NCBI GenBank assembly: GCA_965224755.1
Contig: OZ245061.1
Location: 372,001-436,000 of the forward strand
DNA: 64,000 nt
From: Hellea sp965224755
GTDB lineage: Bacteria; Pseudomonadota; Alphaproteobacteria; Caulobacterales; Maricaulaceae
Direction: 5' to 3'
A program made the translations under genes and the position numbers. Position 1 is the stretch's first letter; the number at the start of each line of letters is the position of its first letter. A model generated the notes under the pieces. That model did not search any database. It was given only the letters and a program-made list of their open reading frames with translations, and was not told the DNA's origin. Positions 1 to 8,263 of the stretch are shown here, in pieces.

Positions 1-126
1 CCTAAGTAATTTAATTTTTGGGTTTCTCACCCGTTAGAGCCGATATGGGGGCCGAATCATCTCTTGCAAGGGTAGGGACTCACTTTTTTGTGTTACTTCA
101 TCTGCCGTTCACCTTATATTGTGGCC

Positions 127-756
127 ATGACAGAGTTTCCTACAGGATTTGCCCATTACCCGCTTTATTTTTCACCTGACGAGCAACGAGCCTTGATTGG
201 AGCCGTTGCGGCGGGCGTAAAGCAAGCGCCGTTTTATCAGCCGACCATGCCGCGCACGGGCGCGCCGCTATCTGTGGTGATGAGCAATTTTGGCCCGCTC
301 GGCTGGGTGACGGATAAAGAGGGCGGTTATCGTTACGAGACTGTGCATCCCAAAAACGGTGCGCCGTGGCCAAAACTGCCTGATGTATTGATGAAGCTTT
401 GGGAGCATGTTGCCGATTATCCCGCCCCGCCCGAGGCCTGCCTGATCAATTGGTATCGCCGCAAGGCCAGCATGGGGCTGCATGTTGACCAAGACGAGCA
501 CGATGTCCGCGCGCCCGTCGTTTCGGTCAGCCTCGGCGACCCCGCCATGTTCCGCATAGGCGGCCCCAAACGCGGCGGGCCGACAAAAGGGATAAAGCTG
601 TTCTCCGGCGATGTCGTCGTGCTGGGGGGAGAGGCAAGGCTCTGCCACCACGGGGTGAGCAAGGTGTTTTACGGCGAGAGCGCATTGGTGCCGAGAGGCG
701 GGCGGATAAACCTGACGATGCGGCGGGTGAATGTTGCGGGAAGTGTAGAAAAATAA
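127..756 (+). CDS. AlkB-like 2OG-Fe(II) dioxygenase
   Basis: A 209-residue protein of the AlkB superfamily, which removes alkyl groups from nucleic-acid bases using 2-oxoglutarate, O2 and Fe(II). The iron ligands are visible: HVD at residues 119-121 and a later histidine at 174/175 (RLCHHGV). The 2-oxoglutarate-binding arginines are in RINLTMRR (193-200), and the family's N-W-Y is at 108-110. Length matches E. coli AlkB (216 aa). I chose the ATG at 127 over the TTG at 88 because homology-like sequence begins after it. It stands alone with no ada-type neighbour, so its role in DNA alkylation repair is inferred from the family. Confidence 0.88.
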   Translation: MTEFPTGFAHYPLYFSPDEQRALIGAVAAGVKQAPFYQPTMPRTGAPLSVVMSNFGPLGWVTDKEGGYRYETVHPKNGAPWPKLPDVLMKLWEHVADYPAPPEACLINWYRRKASMGLHVDQDEHDVRAPVVSVSLGDPAMFRIGGPKRGGPTKGIKLFSGDVVVLGGEARLCHHGVSKVFYGESALVPRGGRINLTMRRVNVAGSVEK

Positions 757-773
757 AAAAAGGAATCAAATCA

Positions 774-857
774 ATGGCTTATAACTCATTGATTCTCTTG
801 CTATTTTTTAGCTTTATGCTATATATAAGAGCGAGGCGGGAACGTTGGATAAGCTAG
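774..857 (+). CDS. Possible 27-aa small membrane protein
   Basis: A short ORF 17 bases after the AlkB gene, preceded by an AAGGA motif. It encodes a hydrophobic stretch (SLILLLFFSFMLYI) followed by a basic tail (RARRERW), the pattern of a one-span small membrane protein. The downstream DNA up to 921 holds nothing else I recognise. Chance ORFs of this size are common, so this is only a candidate. Confidence 0.2.
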   Translation: MAYNSLILLLFFSFMLYIRARRERWIS

Positions 858-921
858 CGGCTTTTTTAAAAAGCGGCATCTTTACTAAGTTATTGTAAGG
901 TTACCAGCCCCAAGGCCCGTC

Positions 922-1791
922 TCACTTAAATCCGTAACAGTTGAAAACTTCCCGTTGTTCATCAAGTATTTCCAATGTTTTAAAGTTAGGCATTAACTTC
1001 AAGCCATAATATGGAATTCTATCATTTTCGTCTCGTGCCATGATGGGCTTAAGAAGTTTTGCAAATTCATTATTTAAATCCTTTGTGTGAAATTTATCAC
1101 ATGCTTTGAAGAAAGAGCCAGCGACGATGTCCGCGAGTTGAAGTCCAGCACGCGTCTCCGCTGGGTATATATGTATTTGTTCTGAATCCATCATATCAGA
1201 CTTTAAGCTTTTGGAATTTTGAAAGAGCGTCTTTTTCTTGCTTTGGAGTTTTAATAGGTCAAAGTAATCATAAAAATGCTCATAATTTAGACCTCCCTTT
1301 TTACTCAATTCCACTCTGATAGGTTTGATAAATCCACCTCTATTTTTCATTGTGTCCCTGTAAGCATAATCAGACGCGCTTTCCATAAGCAATCGCAGCA
1401 ACCAAAAATACAACCATTGGCCCTTTGGTTGGTCCCAACCAGATGTTCGTTGTGCAAAGGGGTTTTGATGGTTTTGTATGTTTCGTTTGTTTGAAATTAC
1501 GCAGAAAGCTCTAATTTTTAGTTTGGCTACTTCACTACAGATTATACGCTTTTTCCTGTCCACGACTTTTTGAAAGTGGATTGTTTTATTCTGGTGCTTT
1601 GGTAGTTTTGAAACCACCGTTTTTATCCATGGCAAGACTTTTGGTTCATCTTCCACCCTAATCAATACGCCGGATAAAATTAACCACTCACTTGAACCAG
1701 TTGGGTTCTCAGGCCGAATGCTTTTACGACCTGTATCGCCGGATTCATCAATGTATAAAACATAAGAATAGTTTTTATAATACGATTTCAT
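922..1791 (-). CDS. DUF3800 domain protein, AT-rich
   Basis: A 289-residue DUF3800-type protein. The family signature is visible as IDESGD at residues 14-19 and LQLADIVAG at 217-225; these conserved acidic residues fit the RNase H-like fold suggested for the family, whose biochemical role is unsettled. The gene is clearly more AT-rich than its neighbours, has many Lys/Asn codons, and I see no Shine-Dalgarno sequence before the ATG. It sits alone between an AlkB gene and an old yellow enzyme gene. DUF3800 genes are often found in accessory or defence loci; recent horizontal arrival is inferred from base composition only. Confidence 0.8.
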   Translation of the reverse strand: MKSYYKNYSYVLYIDESGDTGRKSIRPENPTGSSEWLILSGVLIRVEDEPKVLPWIKTVVSKLPKHQNKTIHFQKVVDRKKRIICSEVAKLKIRAFCVISNKRNIQNHQNPFAQRTSGWDQPKGQWLYFWLLRLLMESASDYAYRDTMKNRGGFIKPIRVELSKKGGLNYEHFYDYFDLLKLQSKKKTLFQNSKSLKSDMMDSEQIHIYPAETRAGLQLADIVAGSFFKACDKFHTKDLNNEFAKLLKPIMARDENDRIPYYGLKLMPNFKTLEILDEQREVFNCYGFK

Positions 1792-2130
1792 ATATCGGTT
1801 AAGGAGTGGTTTAGTTAACTATCTATAAATGCAACGATATATTATACATGTCTATATGATTTTTAACGGTTATTTCTCTGGAAGTTACTTTCAAGAACAC
1901 TTTAGGGTGATAGGAACTCTCCACAAACTCGCCGCCTATCCCGCGCTGTAGATTGAAAGGTTGCCTTCCGCTAAACGCACTTCGCACAGCGTTGGCCTTG
2001 CCCTCGCTTTATTTTGACTTCAGCCTCTCCGTATCTCTTATCGAATTTGCATGGCGTCCATCGGTATTTAGGCTTTTCAAGGCGCTCACTTCGCGGCAAT
2101 AGATAGAGTCAATAATTAAGAGGCTCCCCC
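1792..2130. other. 339-bp intergenic stretch, no clear gene
   Basis: The left half (to about 1900) is AT-rich like the DUF3800 gene and may carry its promoter. The right half has native-looking G+C. On the minus strand 2099-1971 is open from a TTG and reads as a 42-residue basic peptide with Cys residues (TPCKFDKRYG, RCAKCV), but I see no supporting Shine-Dalgarno site. AAGAGG at about 2119 is the likely ribosome site of the next gene. Confidence 0.5.
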
Positions 2131-3390
2131 ATGTCCCACATCTTCACTCCGCTCACGCTCCCCAACGGCCAGACCATCCCCAACCGGCTTTGCAAGGCGG
2201 CGATGGAGGAGAATATGGCTGAGTATGGCCAGGTTCCGGGGGAGGCTTTGGTTAATTTGTATCAACAATGGGCAGATGGCGGCGCCGGGCTTATTTTGAC
2301 CGGCAATGTTATGGTTGCGCCGGACGCGATGACCGGGCCGGGCGGGGTTTATCTCGGGCAGGACACTTTGGCAGATCCCGATACCAAAGCGCGGTTTGAA
2401 AAATGGGCGAAAGCCGGGAAATCCGGCGGGGCTAAGTTTTATATGCAGATCAGCCATCCGGGGCGGCAGGTCTATGCCGCGCAGGGCACGGAGCCGGTCT
2501 CGGCCTCTGCGACCCAAGTCACATTGGGCGGGCCTGCCAAAAACATGTTTGATACGGCCCGCGCGCTGACCGGGGACGAAATTCGCGGCATTATAAAACG
2601 CTTTGCCGACACCGCCCATGCGGCTGAAATTGCAGGATTTGACGGCGTAGAAATTCACGCGGCCCATGGTTATCTGGCGGCGCAGTTTCTCTCGCCGCTG
2701 ACTAATCTGCGCGAAGATGAATGGGGCGGGCCGCTGGAAAGCCGTGCGCGATTTGTTTTGGAGATTGTCCGCGAAGTGCGGGCTAGGGTAGAGCAGGAGT
2801 TCGGCGTTGCTGTGAAACTCAATTCGGCAGACTTCCAGCGCGGCGGTTTTGATATTGATGACGCCAAGCAGGTCGTCGATTGGCTCAATGGCGAGGATGT
2901 TGACTTTGTTGAAATCTCCGGCGGTAATTACGAAAGCGCCGCGATGATGGGCATGGCGGAGGATGGCCGCGCCCAGAGCACAAAAGATCGCGAAATGTAT
3001 TTTCTGGGTTTTGCCAAAGATATTGGCGCGGCGGCGAATATGCCGCTGATGGTGACAGGCGGTGTGACCCGGCGCGAGACGGCAGAGCATGCGCTGGCCA
3101 GCGGCGATGTCGCCATTATCGGCATGGCCCGCGCTATGGGTTATAATCCCAATATCCCCAAGGATTGGCAGGCGGGCAAAAACCTTCATATTGCCTTGCC
3201 GCAGCTAAGTTGGAAAAACGATCTTTTCAAAGGCCTTGCCAATATGGCGATGACCAAGATGAACCTCTACCGCATGGGGGCGCGCAAGCTGCCTAAAGCC
3301 GCGCCGCGTCCGGTTATCTCGACGGTCAAGCAACAGGCGATGCAGGCGGTGCAAACCCGTAAATACAAAAAATGGCTAACGGAGCGCTAA
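2131..3390 (+). CDS. NADH:flavin oxidoreductase, old yellow enzyme family
   Basis: A 419-residue FMN-dependent oxidoreductase of the old yellow enzyme family, which reduces activated C=C bonds with NAD(P)H. The N-terminus (FTPLTLPNGQTIPNRLCKAAM) is the usual first strand of the barrel. The H-A-A-H-G-Y-L motif (EIHAAHGYLAAQFLSP) supplies the substrate-binding histidines, and GGVTRRE with IGMARAMG near residues 310-335 forms the FMN phosphate site. The C-terminus (about 350-419) extends past the barrel with basic residues. It is convergent with the FAD monooxygenase gene, 5 bases away. The natural substrate cannot be read from the sequence. Confidence 0.9.
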   Translation: MSHIFTPLTLPNGQTIPNRLCKAAMEENMAEYGQVPGEALVNLYQQWADGGAGLILTGNVMVAPDAMTGPGGVYLGQDTLADPDTKARFEKWAKAGKSGGAKFYMQISHPGRQVYAAQGTEPVSASATQVTLGGPAKNMFDTARALTGDEIRGIIKRFADTAHAAEIAGFDGVEIHAAHGYLAAQFLSPLTNLREDEWGGPLESRARFVLEIVREVRARVEQEFGVAVKLNSADFQRGGFDIDDAKQVVDWLNGEDVDFVEISGGNYESAAMMGMAEDGRAQSTKDREMYFLGFAKDIGAAANMPLMVTGGVTRRETAEHALASGDVAIIGMARAMGYNPNIPKDWQAGKNLHIALPQLSWKNDLFKGLANMAMTKMNLYRMGARKLPKAAPRPVISTVKQQAMQAVQTRKYKKWLTER

Positions 3391-3395
3391 CCCGC

Positions 3396-4607
3396 TTATG
3401 GTAAATCACGCCAATGTTCGGACCTTATGCCGAGGCCTATAGCGCGGGCGGGAATTCCGCGAAGGGCTGAAAACGTGTCTAAAGCTTTGACGGGCCACGG
3501 CGCCGTTATAGAAGTCTTGGCGTTTAGGGCGGGGATAAGAATTCTGTTATGCGCCGCGATCTGCGCGCGCTGCGTCATAATTGCGGGCCAAGCCCGGCGT
3601 TTTTCAACCGCCGAGAGATGTTTTGCCGTTAAGCTTTGATCTAAAAGCGCCGGCCCCATAATGCGGGCGGCGGCGACGGCGTCTTGTATGGCCAGATTAA
3701 TCCCGACCCCGCCCACGGGCGACATGGCATGGGCCGCGTCGCCGATACAGAGCAGCCCGTCCCGCCACCACTTTTTCAGGCGGTTGACTTGCACCCTGAG
3801 TAATTTGACCTGATCCCAATCTGTTAAATCCTGCGCGGCGCCCGACAATGCAGGCGCGATCTCCGCTATTCTTTCCCGAAAGGCGGGCAGGCCCTGAGCG
3901 CGTATTTCCGCCGCCCCGCCTTTCGGGAAAGGCAAGGCGCATTGCCAATAGTCCCCGCGGTTGATTTGAATAAGAAGACCTTGCGGGCTGACCCGTCCAA
4001 AGGACTCAGAAGGCGCATTTGCCTCCCTTGCCAATCTCATCCAGAACACATCTATCGGCGCGCCCATATCAATGACTTCCAGCCCGGACGCCGCGCGCAG
4101 GGTCGAACCTCTCCCGTCGGCGGCAATCGTCACATCAGCACGAATGGCAATATCGCCGTTTTTACCGCTTGCCTTTATGCCTGCGGCGCGGCCATTGATT
4201 TCAATTAAACCCTCGGCGCGGGTTGATTGCAGAAGGCGAAAATTTGGAAAGCGGCGCGCGGCACCGGCAAGGCAATTGAGAAAGTCCCATTGCGGCATCA
4301 TCGCGATATATTTGCACTTAGTTGAGAGCTTGCCAAAGTCTGCAATTTTGAAATCCCGCCCTGAAATTGTTAAAGAAACACTGTCAGTTCTCTGGTGCGG
4401 GCGGGATAAAAGAGCCTCCAGCAAGCCAAGCTCATGAAACAACTCCAGCGTTGAAGGGTGAACCGTATCGCCGCGAAAGTCCCGCAGGAAGTCGGCATGT
4501 TTTTCAAGAACAATAACCTCGACCCCTTGGCGGGCCAATAAATACCCCAGCATCAATCCTGCCGGGCCGCCCCCGGCGATAACGCATTGTGTTGTCAGGT
4601 TTTGCAA
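3396..4607 (-). CDS. FAD-dependent monooxygenase (aromatic hydroxylase type)
   Basis: A 403-residue flavoprotein of the PHBH/UbiH group. The Rossmann dinucleotide motif GGGPAGLMLGYLLAR is at residues 12-26, the middle DG motif is in AADGRGSTLR, and the GD motif is in CIGDAAHAMSPVGGVGINLA, which binds the FAD ribose and pyrophosphate. Enzymes of this group hydroxylate aromatic or quinone-type substrates using NAD(P)H and O2. It lies 12 bases downstream of the glutamate dehydrogenase gene on the same strand and may be cotranscribed with it, although no shared pathway is evident. Confidence 0.87.
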   Translation of the reverse strand: MQNLTTQCVIAGGGPAGLMLGYLLARQGVEVIVLEKHADFLRDFRGDTVHPSTLELFHELGLLEALLSRPHQRTDSVSLTISGRDFKIADFGKLSTKCKYIAMMPQWDFLNCLAGAARRFPNFRLLQSTRAEGLIEINGRAAGIKASGKNGDIAIRADVTIAADGRGSTLRAASGLEVIDMGAPIDVFWMRLAREANAPSESFGRVSPQGLLIQINRGDYWQCALPFPKGGAAEIRAQGLPAFRERIAEIAPALSGAAQDLTDWDQVKLLRVQVNRLKKWWRDGLLCIGDAAHAMSPVGGVGINLAIQDAVAAARIMGPALLDQSLTAKHLSAVEKRRAWPAIMTQRAQIAAHNRILIPALNAKTSITAPWPVKALDTFSALRGIPARAIGLGIRSEHWRDLP

Positions 4608-4619
4608 ACGGCCCTGAGC

Positions 4620-6041
4620 CTAAAGCCCGATGGAGGTGTAGCTGAGCGCGACGGCGGACAGGGCAACGTAAAATGCGGCGGTGCGCATATCGCCCAATTC
4701 AGGCTTGTCGTCGAGCGCGGCTTTGATCGCGCCATAAGCCGTGCGCATTGTATCATCAAGTCCGGCGCGGACGAGGTCAATTTCATTGGCCCCTTCGATA
4801 AAGCCGGCCTTGAATTTTCGAGAAAAATTCATTCCGCCTTGGCTTTCGAGCGCGTCGATTAAGGCCTGATTTTTGTCTTCTTGGTTGCGCCGCTGCAGGC
4901 GGCCAAAACGGATATGGCCAATATTTTTGACCCACTCAAAATAAGAGACGGTCACGCCGCCGGCATTGGCATACATATCCGGGATGATGAAGACGCCTTT
5001 ATCGCGCAAAATTTTATCGGCGGTTGAGGTTACCGGCCCGTTTGCGGCTTCGATAATCAGTTTGGTTTTTATTTTATCGGCGTTGTCTATATTGATAACG
5101 CCTTCCATAGCTGCCGGGATCAAAATATCGCATTCATCCTCAATGGCGCTGGTATCAGGGTCCGAAACCTTGCCGCCTTTAAACTCTGATAAGGGCGCTT
5201 CCGAGGTCATATGCTGTTTTAGCGCTTCAATATCTATGCCTTTGGCATTACGCACCACGCCGCCGCGCTCAATCACGGTAATGACCTTTGCGCCGTCCTC
5301 TTCGGACAGAAACTTGGCGGCATGATAGCCGACATTTCCGAGCCCTTGCACGACGACTTTCTTGCCGTCGAGACTGCCGCGTAGCCCGGCTTTCTTTTTG
5401 TCATCATCATGGCGGAAAAACTCTTGCAGCGCATATTGTACGCCCCGGCCTGTGGCCTCGACGCGGCCTCTAATGCCGCTAAGGTGGACGGGCTTGCCGG
5501 TGACGCAGGCAATATTATTGATGTCGGTCGGATTAAGCCGGCGATACTCATCCATCATCCACGCCATTTCCCGCTCGCCCGTGCCCATATCAGGGGCGGG
5601 GACATTGAGCGAGGGATGGATAAGGTCGCGCCGCGCCAGCTCAAAGGTAAAGCGGCGGGTGATGCGTTCCAATTCGTCCTCAGACCAGTCTTTGGGGTTA
5701 ATCCGAAGCCCGCCCTTGGAGCCGCCAAAGGGGACTTCGACGAGCGCGGTTTTATAGGTCATGAGGGCGGCGAGCGCTTCGACTTCGTCCTGATTGACGC
5801 TCATCGCGTAGCGAATGCCGCCTTTGACGGGCTCGCGGTGCTCAGAATGCACCGAGCGATAGCCGGTAAATGTATGCACTTCGCCGCGTAATTTGACCCC
5901 GAAACGCACTGTATAGGTCGCATTACAGACCCGGATTTTGTCGATCATTTTGGGCGAGATATCGGTAAAGCTGGCCGCGCGATTAAACATGATATCCACG
6001 CTCTGGCGGAAATTGGGCTCTTTGGAAGAAGTTTGCGTCAT
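4620..6041 (-). CDS. Glu/Leu/Phe/Val dehydrogenase (glutamate dehydrogenase)
   Basis: A 473-residue NAD(P)-dependent amino acid dehydrogenase, most likely glutamate dehydrogenase, which interconverts glutamate and 2-oxoglutarate plus ammonia. The substrate-domain motif VPFGGSKGGLRINP contains the catalytic lysine. PAPDMGTGEREMAWMMD holds the second catalytic region, and the Rossmann motif VVQGLGNVGYHAA starts the nucleotide domain near residue 230. AANGPVTSTAD is also characteristic. Coenzyme preference cannot be decided by eye. The gene is divergent from the Pro/Gln-rich membrane protein gene, across about 220 bases that include a CtrA-type box. Confidence 0.92.
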   Translation of the reverse strand: MTQTSSKEPNFRQSVDIMFNRAASFTDISPKMIDKIRVCNATYTVRFGVKLRGEVHTFTGYRSVHSEHREPVKGGIRYAMSVNQDEVEALAALMTYKTALVEVPFGGSKGGLRINPKDWSEDELERITRRFTFELARRDLIHPSLNVPAPDMGTGEREMAWMMDEYRRLNPTDINNIACVTGKPVHLSGIRGRVEATGRGVQYALQEFFRHDDDKKKAGLRGSLDGKKVVVQGLGNVGYHAAKFLSEEDGAKVITVIERGGVVRNAKGIDIEALKQHMTSEAPLSEFKGGKVSDPDTSAIEDECDILIPAAMEGVINIDNADKIKTKLIIEAANGPVTSTADKILRDKGVFIIPDMYANAGGVTVSYFEWVKNIGHIRFGRLQRRNQEDKNQALIDALESQGGMNFSRKFKAGFIEGANEIDLVRAGLDDTMRTAYGAIKAALDDKPELGDMRTAAFYVALSAVALSYTSIGL

Positions 6042-6191
6042 GAGGCCTCGCTTAGTCTGGGTTTGAGATAGGCTGTAGCTGTTTTTCCGCCTTAGCGCTA
6101 TTGTTGTTTGGAAGGCAAAATATGCCTAATTTTAGACGTCGCGTAAAAAACTGTTCTACAGTTTTCAGGGCCGCGAAATGTCAAAACTTGG

Positions 6192-6206
6192 TTAATGCGG
6201 CATTAA
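6192..6206 (+). promoter_or_regulatory. CtrA-type box TTAA-N7-TTAA
   Basis: TTAA at 6192-6195 and TTAA at 6203-6206 are separated by exactly 7 bases (TGCGGCA). This is the spacing of the full CtrA recognition site known from Caulobacter. It lies 56 bases upstream of the membrane protein gene starting at 6262, so cell-cycle control of that gene is a reasonable inference. Confidence 0.5.
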
Positions 6207-6261
6207 GTGCATTTTTATGTTTTACGGCTTTATTCAGGTGTCAGAATTTATGGAGAGTGGG

Positions 6262-6936
6262 ATGACCCAGCCGTTTGATGCCAATGAATTTCGCCGTCAG
6301 CAGATGGCAGCCGGGCAAGTGCCGCAGGGCGCGCCGCCTGCAATGCCGCAAGGTCAACCGCAGCAAATGCAGCCTCATTCACAGCCCATGCAGCAACAGC
6401 CAATGCCGCCACAGCACCCGCAAGGACAAGTGCGGCAACAGCCCCAATATGCTACGCAAGCCTATCAAGCCCCAATGCAGCAGGCCCCTCAAGGGCAGAT
6501 GCAAGCGCAGCGCCCCCCTCATCAACAACAGCCCCGGCAAGCCTATGCGCAGCCCCAACAGCCACAGCCGGGCCATTTTGCGCCCCCGCAAGCCGTAGAT
6601 GCTGCCCCCGCCGAGGCTAAAAAGTCCTTATTCAAACGCGGCCCGAAAACTCCCAAAACGCCAAACGCGGAAAGCGGCTCTCAAGGCCGCTCGCCTGCAC
6701 TGGTCTTTACAACGGGTTTATTAACCGGAGTTCTGTTCACCATTTTAGGCCTGAAGATGATAGGCCAGAAAGCGGAACGCCCCATAGTTTCCGCGGCCAC
6801 GGCTATCCAGCCCGGCCCCGCTGTTCCCAGCTCCACGGTTCCCGGCCCCAATGCTCCAAGCCCCGTTCACGAACCGCAAATCGCGCCAGTAGGCGAAGTT
6901 CCGTCAAGGCCAATGCCAAAGCCAGTCACGCCTTAA
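6262..6936 (+). CDS. Pro/Gln-rich single-span membrane protein, unknown function
   Basis: A 224-residue protein I do not recognise. Residues 1-110 are an extreme Gln/Pro/Met-rich, presumably disordered segment (runs such as MQQQPMPPQHPQGQ). A basic linker (KKSLFKRGPKTPKTP) follows, then one membrane helix (ALVFTTGLLTGVLFTILGL) and a Pro-rich C-terminal tail. This suggests a cytoplasmic disordered N-terminus and a periplasmic tail. The start at 6262 is favoured over 6217 because GGAG lies at the right distance. A CtrA-type box upstream hints at a cell-cycle or polarity role, but that is inference. Confidence 0.7.
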   Translation: MTQPFDANEFRRQQMAAGQVPQGAPPAMPQGQPQQMQPHSQPMQQQPMPPQHPQGQVRQQPQYATQAYQAPMQQAPQGQMQAQRPPHQQQPRQAYAQPQQPQPGHFAPPQAVDAAPAEAKKSLFKRGPKTPKTPNAESGSQGRSPALVFTTGLLTGVLFTILGLKMIGQKAERPIVSAATAIQPGPAVPSSTVPGPNAPSPVHEPQIAPVGEVPSRPMPKPVTP

Positions 6937-6942
6937 GGCGAA

Positions 6943-8166
6943 TTAATCATTCCGCCCGGCTTTGCGGTCACGGGCTTTCAGCAGCCTCAAGCGCAGGGCA
7001 TTGATCTTTATAAACCCGCCAGCGTCGGCTTGGTCATAGACGTCGTCTTCCTCGAAAGTGACGTGTTCTTGGCTATAGAGCGAGTAAGGTGAGCTTCGCC
7101 CGACAATGTCGCAATTACCTTTATAGAGCTTGAGCCGCACGATGCCTGTCACCATTTCTTGGCTCTTATCGATGGCGGCTTGCAGCATGTCGCGCTCGGG
7201 CGAGAACCAAAATCCGTTATAAACAATTTCGGCATATTTTGGCATCAGCTCGTCTTTGAGGTGCATCGCGCCTTTATCCAGTGTGATTTGCTCGATGCCT
7301 CGATGCGCCATGAGCAGGATTGTGCCGCCGGGAGTCTCGTAGATACCGCGCGATTTCATGCCGACGAAACGGTTTTCCAAAAGATCAAGACGGCCAATAC
7401 CGTTGGCGCCGCCCAGCTCGTTTAGGCGCGTCAGCAGATCGGCGGGCGATAATAAAATGCCGTCAATCGAGACGGGATCGCCGCGCTCAAACCCGACTTC
7501 TATATAGGCCGCTTTATCCGGCGCGTCTTCGGGGGCCACCGTGCGTTGATAGACAAATTCCGGCGCTTCCAAGGCAGGGTCTTCGAGCGCTTTACCTTCG
7601 GAGCTGGTGTGCAGTAAATTGGCATCGACAGAAAAGGGCGCTTCGCCGCGTTTATCCGTGGCGATTTCAATGCCGTGTTTTTCGGCATATTCTATGAGCT
7701 TGGTGCGCGAATTGAGATCCCATTCCCGCCACGGGGCGATGACTTTAATCTGCGGGTCAAGCGCGTAATAACCAAGCTCGAAACGCACTTGGTCATTGCC
7801 TTTGCCCGTCGCGCCGTGGCAGACGGCGTCGGCCCCGACCTCGTGGGCGATTTCAATTTGTCGCTTGGCAATCAAAGGCCGCGCGATAGAGGTGCCGAGC
7901 AAATAAAGCCCTTCATAAAGGGCGTTGGCGCGAAACATCGGGAAGACAAAATCGCGGACAAATTCCTCGCGCAGATCGTCAATATAAATCTCTTTCACGC
8001 CTTGGGCTTCGGCTTTGCGCCGCGCGGGCTCAAGCTCTTCGCCTTGGCCGAGGTCGGCGGTGAAAGTCACGACTTCGCAGCCGCGCTCTTCTTGCAGCCA
8101 TTTGAGGATGATCGAGGTGTCTAAACCACCGGAATAGGCGAGGACGACTTTTTTAGGACTGGACAT
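6943..8166 (-). CDS. argG: Argininosuccinate synthase
   Basis: A 407-residue argininosuccinate synthase, which joins citrulline and aspartate using ATP in arginine biosynthesis. The ATP-binding PP-loop AYSGGLDTSIIL is at residues 9-20. Further signature segments are GATGKGNDQVRFEL, the TSSEGKALEDP region and PYSLYSQEHVTFEEDDVY. Length matches the bacterial type of about 400 aa. The ATG at 8166 is preferred over an in-frame codon at 8208 because GGAGAG stands just upstream. It is convergent with the Pro/Gln-rich gene 6 bases away and divergent from mscS. Confidence 0.96.
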   Translation of the reverse strand: MSSPKKVVLAYSGGLDTSIILKWLQEERGCEVVTFTADLGQGEELEPARRKAEAQGVKEIYIDDLREEFVRDFVFPMFRANALYEGLYLLGTSIARPLIAKRQIEIAHEVGADAVCHGATGKGNDQVRFELGYYALDPQIKVIAPWREWDLNSRTKLIEYAEKHGIEIATDKRGEAPFSVDANLLHTSSEGKALEDPALEAPEFVYQRTVAPEDAPDKAAYIEVGFERGDPVSIDGILLSPADLLTRLNELGGANGIGRLDLLENRFVGMKSRGIYETPGGTILLMAHRGIEQITLDKGAMHLKDELMPKYAEIVYNGFWFSPERDMLQAAIDKSQEMVTGIVRLKLYKGNCDIVGRSSPYSLYSQEHVTFEEDDVYDQADAGGFIKINALRLRLLKARDRKAGRND

Positions 8167-8263
8167 GAAGCTCTCCAAAATTACCGCGCGGCTATAGCCT
8201 AAAAGCATTTACAAAAGATAGTCTTGTCATTAACAAAACGACGAACTCACTCAAGGCTCTTTC

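Noticed and set aside
2116..3189. 357-codon minus-strand open frame opposite the old yellow enzyme gene
   Set aside because: It is a shadow of a G+C-rich gene with strong codon bias; the plus-strand product has all the family motifs.
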